A DNA stretch of 64,000 nt from the NCBI GenBank assembly GCA_016714005.1, contig JADJOA010000007.1, forward strand, positions 62,001-126,000, read 5' to 3'. Under the pieces are notes generated by a model that saw nothing but the letters and a program-made list of their open reading frames with translations, was not told the origin of the DNA and ran no database searches. Positions 11,272 through 19,155 of this stretch are shown here, one piece after another. Origin of the DNA: Bacteroidota bacterium (GTDB lineage Bacteria; Bacteroidota; Bacteroidia; AKYH767-A; OLB10). The translations under genes and the position numbers were made by a program. Each line of letters starts with the position of its first letter. The stretch's first letter is position 1.

Positions 11272-12087
11272 TTATTTGGTGTCAGGTAAATTTTCAATCA
11301 GGCCGTAAATGACTTTTAATCTCACGTTCATATCTGAACTTTCGTCTAAATATTCTTCTACCTTTTTGCTGGTTATGTAATTCTTATTTTTTACTTCTTT
11401 CTGCACATCACATGCAAGATTGTAAAGTATACGATCTTTGTATGTGAGTTCCAATACTTTTTCTACTCCTTTGTTTTTACCTTTAAGTGCTAAAAGTATC
11501 GTATCCTCCTTACCTATTATGCTTGCTGACAAAATCCTAGCTTTAACATTATCTATATCTCGTTCTGATTCTATTATATAATTGATCTCCGTAGTTTTTG
11601 TCCTAATAGCACTGGTAGAGTTTAAAAATGTAAAAGAACACTCAAAGTATTTATTTGAAACATGCCATAAGTTTATCTCGTTCTCCTCAACCTCAATTTG
11701 TGCAACCGGACCTCTTTCCTCCTCATAAGGGTTTATTAGAGATGGCAGCAAATTATTTTGCTGAATATTAATTATTCTCATTCCAGGCTTCCCTTTCAGG
11801 TCTTTAATTTTTATCGTAAAATTCAACCGTGGCAGAAATAGCTTCAGCCGTGTTACAACTGTGGTAACAAACTTTATATCTCTGCCATAAAACGAGCAAT
11901 GCTCCAAGAGCCCTCGAAGTTTTATTAGGTCTTCTTTATACATGGCTGGCATTTCGCCACTATAAAATAAAACATATTGAGCAGCAACTGTATCAGTTAC
12001 TGCACTGCATGTACCACCGGTAGAGGTTAACATTAAAGCAGCGCTAAACAAAGTAGTGGTGATCTGATTTAGGAGATTGTTAGCCAT
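11272..12087 (-). CDS. Unrecognised hypothetical protein, first gene of the minus-strand operon
   Basis: 271 residues in one frame. The N-terminus has a moderately hydrophobic stretch (NQITTTLFSAALMLTSTGGTC) that could be a weak signal or membrane anchor. The body is mixed alpha/beta with a charged, helical C-terminus (SKKVEEYLDESSDMNVRLKV). No family is recognised. It is the promoter-proximal gene of the operon with the 10598 gene and the CHASE2-like gene, and is divergent from the large 12348 gene across a 260-base control region with a long T/A run directly upstream of its start. Base composition resembles its cluster mates (AT-rich). Confidence 0.6.
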   Translation of the reverse strand: MANNLLNQITTTLFSAALMLTSTGGTCSAVTDTVAAQYVLFYSGEMPAMYKEDLIKLRGLLEHCSFYGRDIKFVTTVVTRLKLFLPRLNFTIKIKDLKGKPGMRIINIQQNNLLPSLINPYEEERGPVAQIEVEENEINLWHVSNKYFECSFTFLNSTSAIRTKTTEINYIIESERDIDNVKARILSASIIGKEDTILLALKGKNKGVEKVLELTYKDRILYNLACDVQKEVKNKNYITSKKVEEYLDESSDMNVRLKVIYGLIENLPDTK

Positions 12088-12166
12088 TTTACTTGTTGTT
12101 TTTTTTTTTTTTTCACTGTATTATCAGGTGATTAATGCCAGTGTGGTCCCCAAAATTCTTAAGTTC

Positions 12167-12199
12167 TTTGCTGGGTTAAAAAAAAAAAAATCCAGCAAA
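12167..12199. promoter_or_regulatory. Inverted repeat in divergent intergenic region
   Basis: TTTGCTGG (12167-12174) and CCAGCAAA (12192-12199) are perfect inverted repeats around an A-rich centre. It lies between the divergent genes and is separate from the nested operator at 12269-12304. It could be a second regulator site or part of an RNA hairpin on the minus-strand leader. No function is assigned. Confidence 0.4.
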
Positions 12200-12268
12200 A
12201 AACACTGATAACACGTCTGTCGTATATAAATTATTTACTGCATTCCAAACATTTTTACCTCTTTTTTC

Positions 12269-12304
12269 CAGTAAAAATTTACTGATAGCAGTAAATTTTT
12301 ACTG
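12269..12304. promoter_or_regulatory. Nested palindromic operator
   Basis: CAGTAAAAATTTACTG (12269-12284), spacer ATAG, then its exact reverse complement CAGTAAATTTTTACTG (12289-12304). Each 16-base arm is itself almost palindromic (CAGTAAA / TTTACTG), so the site offers two dimer sites in mirror arrangement. TTTACTG/ACTGAT half-sites recur nearby (around 12233 and 12303). It ends seven bases before the TAnnTTTG element of the 12348 gene, a position where a bound repressor or activator would control transcription. The regulator is unknown; the N-terminal part of the 12348 protein or a neighbour may supply it (inference). Confidence 0.75.
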
Positions 12305-12311
12305 ATTTATT

Positions 12312-12319
12312 TACTTTTG
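12312..12319 (+). promoter_or_regulatory. Bacteroidetes -7 promoter element (TAnnTTTG)
   Basis: TACTTTTG matches the Bacteroidetes sigma -7 consensus TAnnTTTG. It lies 29 bases upstream of ATG 12348, directly after the nested palindrome, so it is the likely promoter of the large plus-strand gene. A clear -33 TTTG is not visible because the operator occupies that position. Confidence 0.55.
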
Positions 12320-12347
12320 AAAACACTATACCAAACCTTCACTCAGT

Positions 12348-14365
12348 ATGGCTAAAACTTCACACCCTTTAATCCTACTTGATCCTGCAAGCGTATCAGA
12401 TTTCTTAAACTGCGCACTTGAATACTATCGTAAGTCTAAACCAAGTTTACAGGGTGTAAATTTTACACAATTTGTTCAGGGACTTAATGAAGGTAATAAG
12501 CCAGCGGAAGCTATGAAGGATAGAGCTTTGGAAACTCTGCACGAAAAAGCAGAAAACCATGTTAGGAGCAAAAAAAAATTCAAACTACAAAAGCAGACTG
12601 TCGATCAACTTAATATAGTAGTACAGTATATTTTAAAAGATAATAATGAATATAGTTGTTCATCTTACCAGAAATATATAGAATCTGACCATTTTAAAAA
12701 ATTCAAAATTGATTATAAAGCAGAAAAGAACAAAAGAAAAAAAACAACAGTAAAAAGGATAGCCGAAACCACAGAGGATGCATTGCCTATCGAATTAGCC
12801 GGACTATATATAGGTTGTTTTTTACGACCTGATGGAATGAAAGAAGCACGCGAATCAAAAATAAAAACACCAGTTGAAGTAATAGCAATAGTATATTTTC
12901 TCATTAATGAAGACCAAACTGTTGCAGCAAAAACTTCAAGGTGGGATAGCACAATGTACAAAAATGAAATGGAGCCTGATAAATGCGTCTATCATAAAAC
13001 AGATAACGATAACTATAAGTTTGATACGCTTTATGTGCCATATCAAATAGCTTCTCAAGAGTGCATAATAAAATATCAACTTCACTACAGTTTAGAAATA
13101 GAACATAATCAGGATGGGAGTATATATCTCAAGGGAAATGCGTCAGGGTTCGATCCAATAAGTGGAATTCCATGCTGTTGTCCCATCATCTTTAAAAAAT
13201 ATGTTGGTGCAATTGATATAGGCAAAACGTCTGATGCTATATTTAACGAATATAAAGACAAAACCCCATCTCAAATTTTTAATCAATATACATACAACAC
13301 TGTTTCAGATTATGTATTTGATATCAGCGGAAATTTAAATAAAACCCCCGATGAATTTACAACGCTTTTTTTAGAGGATGAGCTATTCACTTTTATAAAA
13401 TATTTGTCAGGCAGAGAGTATAATGCCTTACCTTCCTTTTTAGATAGCTACAAAAGCATTAGACATGACAACACTTTAGCAGGTAGCTATAGCATGTATA
13501 TGTTATCTACAGATAGGCTGCACTTACGCAAGCTTAGTTTAATAGTTAATTCAATAGGTCAATTTATTCTTGTAGGGCATCAAAGCACCAATTATGGATA
13601 CTTAAAAACTATGCACAGCCATTTACCATTTCAACTTTAATAGTAGAAAAAAAAATTAAACACACAGACAGCTATCAGGAAGAAGACTGTTTTTACAACT
13701 ACTCCTTTTTCTCAAAAGACCCAGAGAGACCGGCAGAAAAGGTCAAATATTTTGAAGGACTCAGAGTAGCACGAGACACCATACATGGCGATACTTATTA
13801 TAGTTTAACTGCTCAACGATTCCTACTTTTTAAAGAAAACAGGAATTTTCCAATGAGCGATAAGTTTTTTGACAAAGATGCTTTCAGTCAATTTAAAATC
13901 CTGCCGTTTAAATGGCAGAAAATTAATGACGCGGATGATTCTCCCAAGTTTTTAAGCAAAGATGCCATTAACAATATTTCTGATGATAGAATTAATTTAA
14001 TAAAAAAATACTTATTAGGCGATGCAAATAATTCTATAATTCTCAAAAGCCATTTACGATTTGATGACAATAGGCTTAATGGCAAGCATGAAGAGTACGA
14101 TTTAGCATATTTACTTACCGCTATTTTCTCATCCCAAAAGGTATTAGATGGTATTGATACAAGAGCCTTCAGAAACCTTCATCGCAAGTTGGATAACAAA
14201 AGTAAAAACCATTTAGATGACTTAATTTATTACCTCGAACGCGCATTTCTAAACGGACTAACCAAAGAAAAAGCCCTTGTCTTAATTAAAAACATTTCAA
14301 AAATTATTGCTGATAAAGAGTTCAAGAAATTTTTTGGAAAATTTAAGCAAACAAATAAAAAATGA
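12348..14365 (+). CDS. Large unrecognised protein of the divergent cluster (frameshifted near 13635)
   Basis: Two ORFs (12348-13640 and a frame open from ~13636 to 14365) join as HSHLPFQ + TLIVEKKIKHTDSY, giving ~672 residues. No signal peptide or membrane segment. The N-terminal ~130 residues are basic and helical (AENHVRSKKKFKLQKQTVDQL), possibly DNA- or RNA-binding. The middle has a Cys-rich turn, SGIPCCCPIIFKK. The C-terminal ~170 residues are helical and charged (DTRAFRNLHRKLDNKSKNHLDDL). The family is not recognised. It is alone on the plus strand, opposite the three-gene operon, and its promoter overlaps the nested operator. Shared control suggests one functional unit. Confidence 0.6.
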
Positions 14366-14513
14366 TAAGTTGCCAAGCCATGAAAAAGGGGTAATAGAAG
14401 ACCTGCTAAAATAATTTCTTCCTTAATCTCCTATTCACCTCCTTCGCTTACTTACTACGCACATCCACCACGTTAAAATGAAATTTCACCCAGCCACACA
14501 CACCTCATATAAA

Positions 14514-14680
14514 TGATTTCACCTGACAGGTCGCATGCGTTGCCTGTGTGATAGCGCCCCTGTAAGGTTACGCATAAGCACCCCGTTATTTTCTTGCATA
14601 TTAATTTAACCTGACAGTTAGCGAGCGGAGCTTGTGCGTTTGCGCCCCAGTAATTACGCCTACCCATAACTTGCGCATTT
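14514..14680. repeat. Dispersed ~80-bp repeat, two copies in tandem (left flank of cassette island)
   Basis: The first copy (14514-14595) contains CACCTGACAGGTCGC, GTGATAGCGCCCC and TTACGCATAAGCACCCCGTT. It matches 16889-16971 with one substitution and a one-base length difference. A second, more diverged copy (about 14602-14680) shares CCTGACAG, GTGCGTTTGCGCCCC and TTACGCCTACCCATAAC and pairs with 16979-17064. Further degenerate members lie near 17768-17920 and 48085-48140. This is a dispersed intergenic repeat family of the genome, and the paired arrangement occurs on both sides of the 2.2-kb island. Confidence 0.8.
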
Positions 14681-14740
14681 TATATAACTGCACTAAACGG
14701 ATATTCAATAGCCGCAATATTCAAACTTGATTATCAAGCA

Positions 14741-14767
14741 TTTGCACTTTACACTTTCGTATATTTG
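14741..14767 (+). promoter_or_regulatory. Promoter just upstream of the first cassette-like unit
   Basis: TATATTTG at 14760-14767 fits the Bacteroidetes -7 consensus TAnnTTTG. A TTTG at 14741-14744 is a possible but closely spaced -33 element. It ends three bases before the GTTAGCACC core and 35 bases before ATG 14803. A promoter immediately outside the first cassette recalls the Pc-attI layout of integrons, though no integrase gene is present in the window. Confidence 0.5.
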
Positions 14768-14770
14768 TGA

Positions 14771-14781
14771 GTTAGCACCAA
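14771..14781 (+). other. Integron-like core site at start of cassette 1
   Basis: GTTAGCACCAA is complementary to the R''-like TGGTGCTAAC at 16063-16072 at the far end of the same unit. In integron cassettes the 5' start and the R'' box of the cassette's own attC are complementary, as seen here. The canonical core is GTTRRRY; GTTAGCA departs from it at the last two bases. The call therefore rests on the paired structure rather than on the consensus. Confidence 0.5.
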
Positions 14782-14802
14782 TTTTAGAACAACAAGCTAC
14801 AG

Positions 14803-15420
14803 ATGACAAAATACGGAGTATATATTATAGAATCTTTAAGAGGTGACGATTACTTTGATGGGGAAAATCTTCACGAAATTTTGGAACTATCTGATATACC
14901 ATCGATTTACATGTGGGCTGACAGTATTTAAGAGTTAAAAAATCACTTAAACGATTTAAACAAATCAAATTATCGATATTTACATTTATCTTGTCATGCA
15001 GACGAAACAGGAATTGAAATTAATGGAGATTCAATAACGAATAGTGAACTACAAATTTTTACGAAAAAAATTTTACAAAATAAAAGATTATTCCTTTCTG
15101 CTTGTAAAGGAGCAAACAGGGATTTAGCTTCAAAAATCATCGTGACAAACCAAGCATACTCATTAATTGGAACTCCAGTAAATTTAAGGTTTGATAAATC
15201 GGTGCTTTTTGGGCCATCTTTCTATCATACTATAAGTGAAATTGACTCAAAGAAAATGACAAGAAAGAACATCATAAGCGTTCTTAAAAAATGCGTTGAT
15301 CTTTTTAAAGTTCCAATAAATTATTACAGCAAAATAAATGGTGACAATAATTTTCTTTGGCGATTAAAAATTCGTGAAAATCAAAGAATAGACAATAGAA
15401 AAATTAAACATAAATATTAA
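14803..15420 (+). CDS. Short CHAT-type (caspase-like) protein, in-frame TAA
   Basis: About 205 residues. The core has the paired motifs of clan CD caspase-like peptidases: a His in YLHLSCHADETGIEI and a Cys in KRLFLSACKGANRDLAS, each after a hydrophobic strand, as in CHAT domains. A short tail follows. There are no TPRs or partner domains, so it is nearly a bare protease-fold domain. Codon 43 is TAA (14929-14931), between MWADSI and ELKNHLNDL; both sides are in one frame. It lies in cassette-like unit 1, upstream of a DUF4145 gene. CHAT proteins are often effectors in prokaryotic defence or death systems (family knowledge); the role here is inferred. Confidence 0.6.
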
Positions 15421-15430
15421 GCTCAAGTAA

Positions 15431-16056
15431 ATGAAATATATCCAACCACAAGTATTTTCAAATCTTATACATGTCCACATTGTGGTGCAATTGCCAAACA
15501 AGATTGGTGGTATAGACATTGGAACAATAGTCAAACTCCTCATCCTGCAAATAATCACCCTTTACGAGTTGGAACATGCCAACATTGTGGTAAAACAACA
15601 TTATGGGTTGAGGACAAAATGTATTTTCCTGATTCTGGAAACGCACCATTCCCAAACCCCGAAATGCCTGAATCTGTATTGAGACTATACACAGAGGCAT
15701 CCGCAATAAGTTCAAAATCTCCGCGAGGGGAGCAGCATTGTTGCGACTAGCTATTCAAGTTTTATGTCAAGAACTTGGCGAACCGGCAAAATATCAACAC
15801 TGACGTAGGTAGTCTTGTAAAAAAGGGACTTCCAACTATTGTCCAACAATCACTAGACATAGTCCGTGTTACAGGGAATGACGCTGTTCATCCTGGTCAA
15901 ATCGACACAGATAATCCAGAAACGGTCGGACAATTATTCGACTTAGTGAATATAATAATTGAATATATGATTGCATTGCCTAAAAGGGTTAGTGGTATCT
16001 ATTCAAGTTTACCTGCGGACAAAGTAAAGGGAATAAACGATAGAGATGGGAAATAG
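15431..16056 (+). CDS. DUF4145 family protein (several frameshifts)
   Basis: Joined frames give an N-terminal zinc-ribbon (YTCPHCGAIAKQDWW ... TCQHCGKTTLW), then FPNPEMPESVLRLYTEA, SPRG-AALLRLAIQVLCQELGE and LVKKGLPTIVQQSLDIVRVT with GNDAVHPG, ending in SLPADKVKGINDRDGK. This order is diagnostic of DUF4145. Frame breaks lie near 15435 (one A too few after ATG gives MK-IYPTTS), 15727 and 15790, all single-base events at short runs. DUF4145 proteins are frequent in defence islands and beside restriction or CHAT genes; their biochemistry is not established. It starts ten bases after the CHAT stop, so the two are co-transcribed. Confidence 0.7.
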
Positions 16057-16062
16057 AAAAAC

Positions 16063-16196
16063 TGGTGCTAACAGCACATTTGCAATAGGCGGGGTTTCGT
16101 GCTCCACAGACAGTTTTGTGGTAGCTGAAAGTTTTGTGCTCCGCATCAACTTTTGTGCTGAAAAGCCCGCCCATCGCAAATGTGCAAAACGTTAGC
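16063..16196 (+). other. attC-like recombination site (cassette 1)
   Basis: A 130-base imperfect palindrome bounded by GCTAAC (16067-16072) and GTTAGC (16191-16196). Left arm: GCACATTTGCAATAGGCGGG. Right arm: CCCGCCCATCGCAAATGTGC. The arms pair except for one or a few unpaired bases (AAT versus ATC), and the outer spacers differ in length (A versus AAAAC). The centre carries short repeats of TTTTGTG. Boundary boxes, paired inner boxes, extrahelical bases and a variable centre are the attC (59-base element) architecture. It lies exactly between the DUF4145 stop and the next gene start (ATG 16206). Confidence 0.65.
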
Positions 16197-16205
16197 AGCA
16201 AGTTT

Positions 16206-16864
16206 ATGAGAACACCTCTACTTATAACATTAATCTTTTTAGGACAATTTTATTGTATCGCTCAAGACACATTAAGAAATAGAGAAAAGTTTAAACATAG
16301 TGCTAGATTTACAGATGTACAATGTTTGCTACTAATCGATTATTCGCAAGGACTAAGTTCAGGAGTTAACATTTATCCAAAGTATCTCATTAAAAGAAGG
16401 CAAAATGACTTTTTAATTGAAGCTATTACTACAAGTAAAAATAAATACTCGTGGACTGTACCATTTACAAAATCTGAAATTGACAAAAAGTGAGTATTGA
16501 TACAATTAAAAATGGATTTAAACCACGTTTATTGAAAACGATAAGCGAACGTTACGTATCAGAAAAATTTACATATAAAGTAGGTGACACATCTTACCTT
16601 ATTTACAAGCACATTAATTACAACTGTTATGACCCATATTGTGGTAGTAAGCATAATCATATAACTTCTGTTTCAGGAGAAACATACTTCAGTCCTGAAT
16701 TTGGAATACTTGTTAGTGTTGACAATCGAAATCTGGAGTTTAATTTAATGGCTAAAATTAAAGGGAAAAAAATTCCTTATGATTTGATAATTGAAATTCT
16801 TAAAAGTAGAAAAACAGATAAAAAAATAATTCAGGAATACATTAGAAAAACAAAAAAAGCATAA
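16206..16864 (+). CDS. Secreted hypothetical protein, cassette 2 cargo (frameshifted)
   Basis: A signal peptide from ATG 16206 (MRTPLLITLIFLGQFYCIAQ) starts ten bases after the attC-like site. The first frame ends at 16493 (TKSEIDKK) and the second starts there (SIDTIKNGFKPRLLKTISER), so one indel near an A run at ~16488 probably splits a single ~219-residue protein. The C-terminal part has a Cys/His-containing loop (NYNCYDPYCGSKHNH) and a short beta pattern (SGETYFSPEFGILVSVDNRN) typical of small periplasmic or lipoprotein-like unknowns. No family recognised. It is the only gene of cassette-like unit 2. Confidence 0.55.
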
Positions 16865-16875
16865 TACAAGAAAAC

Positions 16876-16886
16876 CTGCTGCTAAC
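16876..16886 (+). other. Truncated attC-like site (cassette 2, R'' box only)
   Basis: CTGCTGCTAAC is complementary to the start of this unit (GTTAGCAGCA at 16191), the same pairing rule as in cassette 1. The rest of the site is missing: the sequence passes after three bases (AGT) into the dispersed repeat at 16889. The array therefore ends inside an attC. Confidence 0.5.
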
Positions 16887-16888
16887 AG

Positions 16889-17064
16889 TGATTTCACCTG
16901 ACAGGTCGCATGCGTTGCCTGTGTGATAGCGCCCCTTTAAGGTTACGCATAAGCACCCCGTTATTTTTCTTAATGATTCCTCCTGTCAGGTCGCCCTTTA
17001 GCCTTGCGCGTTTGCGCCCCTCCCGAAACTTCGGGACAGGTTACGCATACCCACCCCGTTAAAA
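16889..17064. repeat. Dispersed ~80-bp repeat, two copies in tandem (right flank of cassette island)
   Basis: Copy one (16889-16971) matches 14514-14595 almost exactly. Copy two (about 16979-17064) contains CCTGTCAGGTCGCCC, GCGTTTGCGCCCC, the small hairpin TCCCGAAACTTCGGGA, and TTACGCATACCCACCCCGTT. Together they mirror the left flank of the island. The remaining bases to 17100 hold no gene. Confidence 0.8.
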
Positions 17065-17100
17065 AATTCGGTTCCCCTCCAATACACAATAGGCGCGTGG

Positions 17101-17703
17101 CTACTCCTCACTCATACTCGCTGCATAATTGTTGGCATCAATATTACGTTGCGCGCGCAATATACGCTGCACAGTATGCTCATCAATATGCATCAGTAAA
17201 GCAATTATACTCGGAGCATAACCCTTCTTAAAATACTCAAGGCACTTTTTATGCTGTAAATTAGCCTGGTATAATGAAGTCAGCAAAACAGGTGGTGCCG
17301 CTTTTGATGGTGCAGGTGCAGATGTAGGTAAAGCAGCAGTCTTAATTGTAGGCTGGCAAGTCTTTGCAGCAGCAGCTGTATTAACCTTTGCACACATAGT
17401 CGGCTCGGCATCATACATCACAGTGGCTCTCTTTTTACTTCGCGCCTCAACCGCTTTTTTGTGCTGTGCTATAAATTGTGGTAATACAGCATCAAGCTCC
17501 TGCCGGGTAATATTTAATTTTTTAGTAATAGGTGCACCATGTACTCCTTTAAAAAAATACACAGCACCTTTATGGCCATTACGTATCATAAACCTGTTTC
17601 GGCAAAGCCTCGTGCCTTTACACGTGTACATAAGCTTCATGGTCAAGTCAATTTTCAATGGGCTATGTGCCGCTGTCGTTAATACTATGTTATTTTTATC
17701 CAT
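17101..17703 (-). CDS. Hypothetical protein with C-terminal helix-turn-helix
   Basis: 200 residues. The N-terminal ~75 residues are basic and aromatic (MKLMYTCKGTRLCRNRFMIR; GAVYFFKGVHGAPITKKL). There is a low-complexity Ala/Pro linker (KTAALPTSAPAPSKAAPPV), then a C-terminal module, KKCLEYFKKGYAPSIIALLM with HIDEHTVQRILRAQRNID, of the same HTH pattern as the triple-HTH protein at 8494. No family recognised. It has no operon partner and is surrounded by repeat-rich intergenic DNA, suggesting an accessory, repeat-associated gene. Confidence 0.5.
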   Translation of the reverse strand: MDKNNIVLTTAAHSPLKIDLTMKLMYTCKGTRLCRNRFMIRNGHKGAVYFFKGVHGAPITKKLNITRQELDAVLPQFIAQHKKAVEARSKKRATVMYDAEPTMCAKVNTAAAAKTCQPTIKTAALPTSAPAPSKAAPPVLLTSLYQANLQHKKCLEYFKKGYAPSIIALLMHIDEHTVQRILRAQRNIDANNYAASMSEE

Positions 17704-18146
17704 AGCATGTTTTACACAGTTTTAAACAAAAAGTTTCAAAACCTTACAAAAAAAATTGAAAGGTCTTAATTTCACCTCAAAGGTCGCACGTGTTGTTTCC
17801 AACCCCAATTCCGGCAGGTAAAGTCGGGCATACCGCGCAGCATATCTTGCTTCCCACTACCCGGCAGGTCGTCCTTCACCTGCGGGGTTTAATAAGTATA
17901 AGCACCACGTTAAAACAAAGCGTTCCCCTTTAGGGGTCAGGGGTTACCACCCAACCAACGTAACCTTATTTCCCAACCTCTCGTTTAATTCAATGTCTGG
18001 TTTAATTCTAATGGCATAAAGCAACCACAAAATTCAACCAACAAAAAAAACTTCTCCCATAACGTAACCCCACCCACAAAACCCACGTTAAAATCAACAT
18101 ATCACAAACAACTAATTCATAATTCATAACTCATAATTTAAAAAAA
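17704..18146. other. Repeat-rich intergenic region
   Basis: No gene seen. It holds a degenerate member of the dispersed repeat family (about 17768-17920: TTTCACCTCAAAGGTCGCAC ... GGCAGGTCGTCCTTCACCTG ... AAGCACCACGTTA), GC-rich runs such as TTCCCCTTTAGGGGTCAGGG, and TTCATAATTCATAACTCATA just before the next start. No promoter is assigned with confidence. Confidence 0.5.
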
Positions 18147-19093
18147 ATGACACGTACTGAAAAAAATCAACAAGTAATGGGCAACTCTGTTGCACAAACA
18201 AACACCAACTACCAGTCTACTTGGGAAGGTTCCGAAATCTTCAACGAGTCAGATGCCCAGCACCGCGAAAACCTTATCCAGATTCAAAACTGGGAACAAA
18301 AACAAGCACAGGCATTTGAACTCAAAGGTCTTGTCCGCGACAAAAACATCTTACGCTCTATTATTGCAGGCAATGCATCGCGCATGGTATCTGGTATTAA
18401 AGCGTATGCCATGTCCGTTAACGATCAGCAACTCTTCACATCAGTTGCTCCCTACACCTTATCAGAACTATCATACCACCTTTCCGACACTAAATTTGCT
18501 ACTGCCATTGGCAGCATCAAAACCATTGCCGATGCCAACGCTGCATCTATTCTTCCTTACGGTATCACAGCAGCTATGCTAACATCATTCGCTGCCGATG
18601 TTACTTCCTTCCAGGCAATTGCCCCAAAGCCAAAAGCCTTACGCGGTCAGCTAAAAGCATACACTGCCAACCTTAAAAGGCTGTTAAAGACATGCTCGAG
18701 TACCTCAAAAACAATATGGATAACCAGGTGCGCTCACTTTTTCCAAACACCGATTTTGAAGCTGCATACTTTAACTCACGCAAAATCTATAACTATAACG
18801 AATCAGTTACAGGCATCAAAGGCACCATCACAAACATCGAAAACGGCAAGGCTATACGCAACGCCATTGTAGAAATGATAGATTACCCTCTCGTTGGCGA
18901 AAACAGTATCCGTTCAACCAACGAAGCAGGCAACTACCACTTCAAAAAGGTTAGTCTTACAAAAGCAACCATCCGCGTTCGTGCAAATGATTTTACCACG
19001 GCCGAGTTCGAAGTTAACGTTACCAAAAACAAAATCACCGATTTTGATATCCAACTAACTCCTGCTTTAGAATTGGTTCCTGTAACAGCATAA
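18147..19093 (+). CDS. Hypothetical protein with CarboxypepD-regulatory-like domain (frameshifted)
   Basis: The first frame encodes ~178 residues of helical, Ala/Ser-rich sequence (MTRTEKNQQVMGNSVAQTNT ...) without a signal peptide. After an indel near 18685 it continues as KDMLEYLKNNMDNQVRSLFP to 19093. The last ~85 residues form a carboxypeptidase-regulatory-like beta-sandwich (GIKGTITNIENGKAIRNAIV ... DFDIQLTP). Total ~315 residues. Such beta-sandwich domains are normally extracytoplasmic, so a helical, apparently cytoplasmic N-terminus is odd. Function unknown. A good terminator follows at 19127. Confidence 0.6.
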
Positions 19094-19126
19094 ACCATAA
19101 CTTTTAACTTATACAATATGTTTTTT

Positions 19127-19155
19127 CCCCGCCCCTCAAAAGGTGCGGGGTTTTT
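19127..19155 (+). terminator. Rho-independent terminator
   Basis: Stem CCCCGC(CCC) / (GGT)GCGGGG with a TCAAAA-type loop followed by five T. Placed 34 bases after the 18147-19093 gene. Confidence 0.75.

Noticed and set aside
16063..16196. Rho-independent terminator or simple MITE
   Set aside because: The stem is long and imperfect with no T tract. Its outer boxes are complementary to the starts of the adjacent units, which a MITE would not explain; attC-like is the better reading, though a MITE is not fully excluded.
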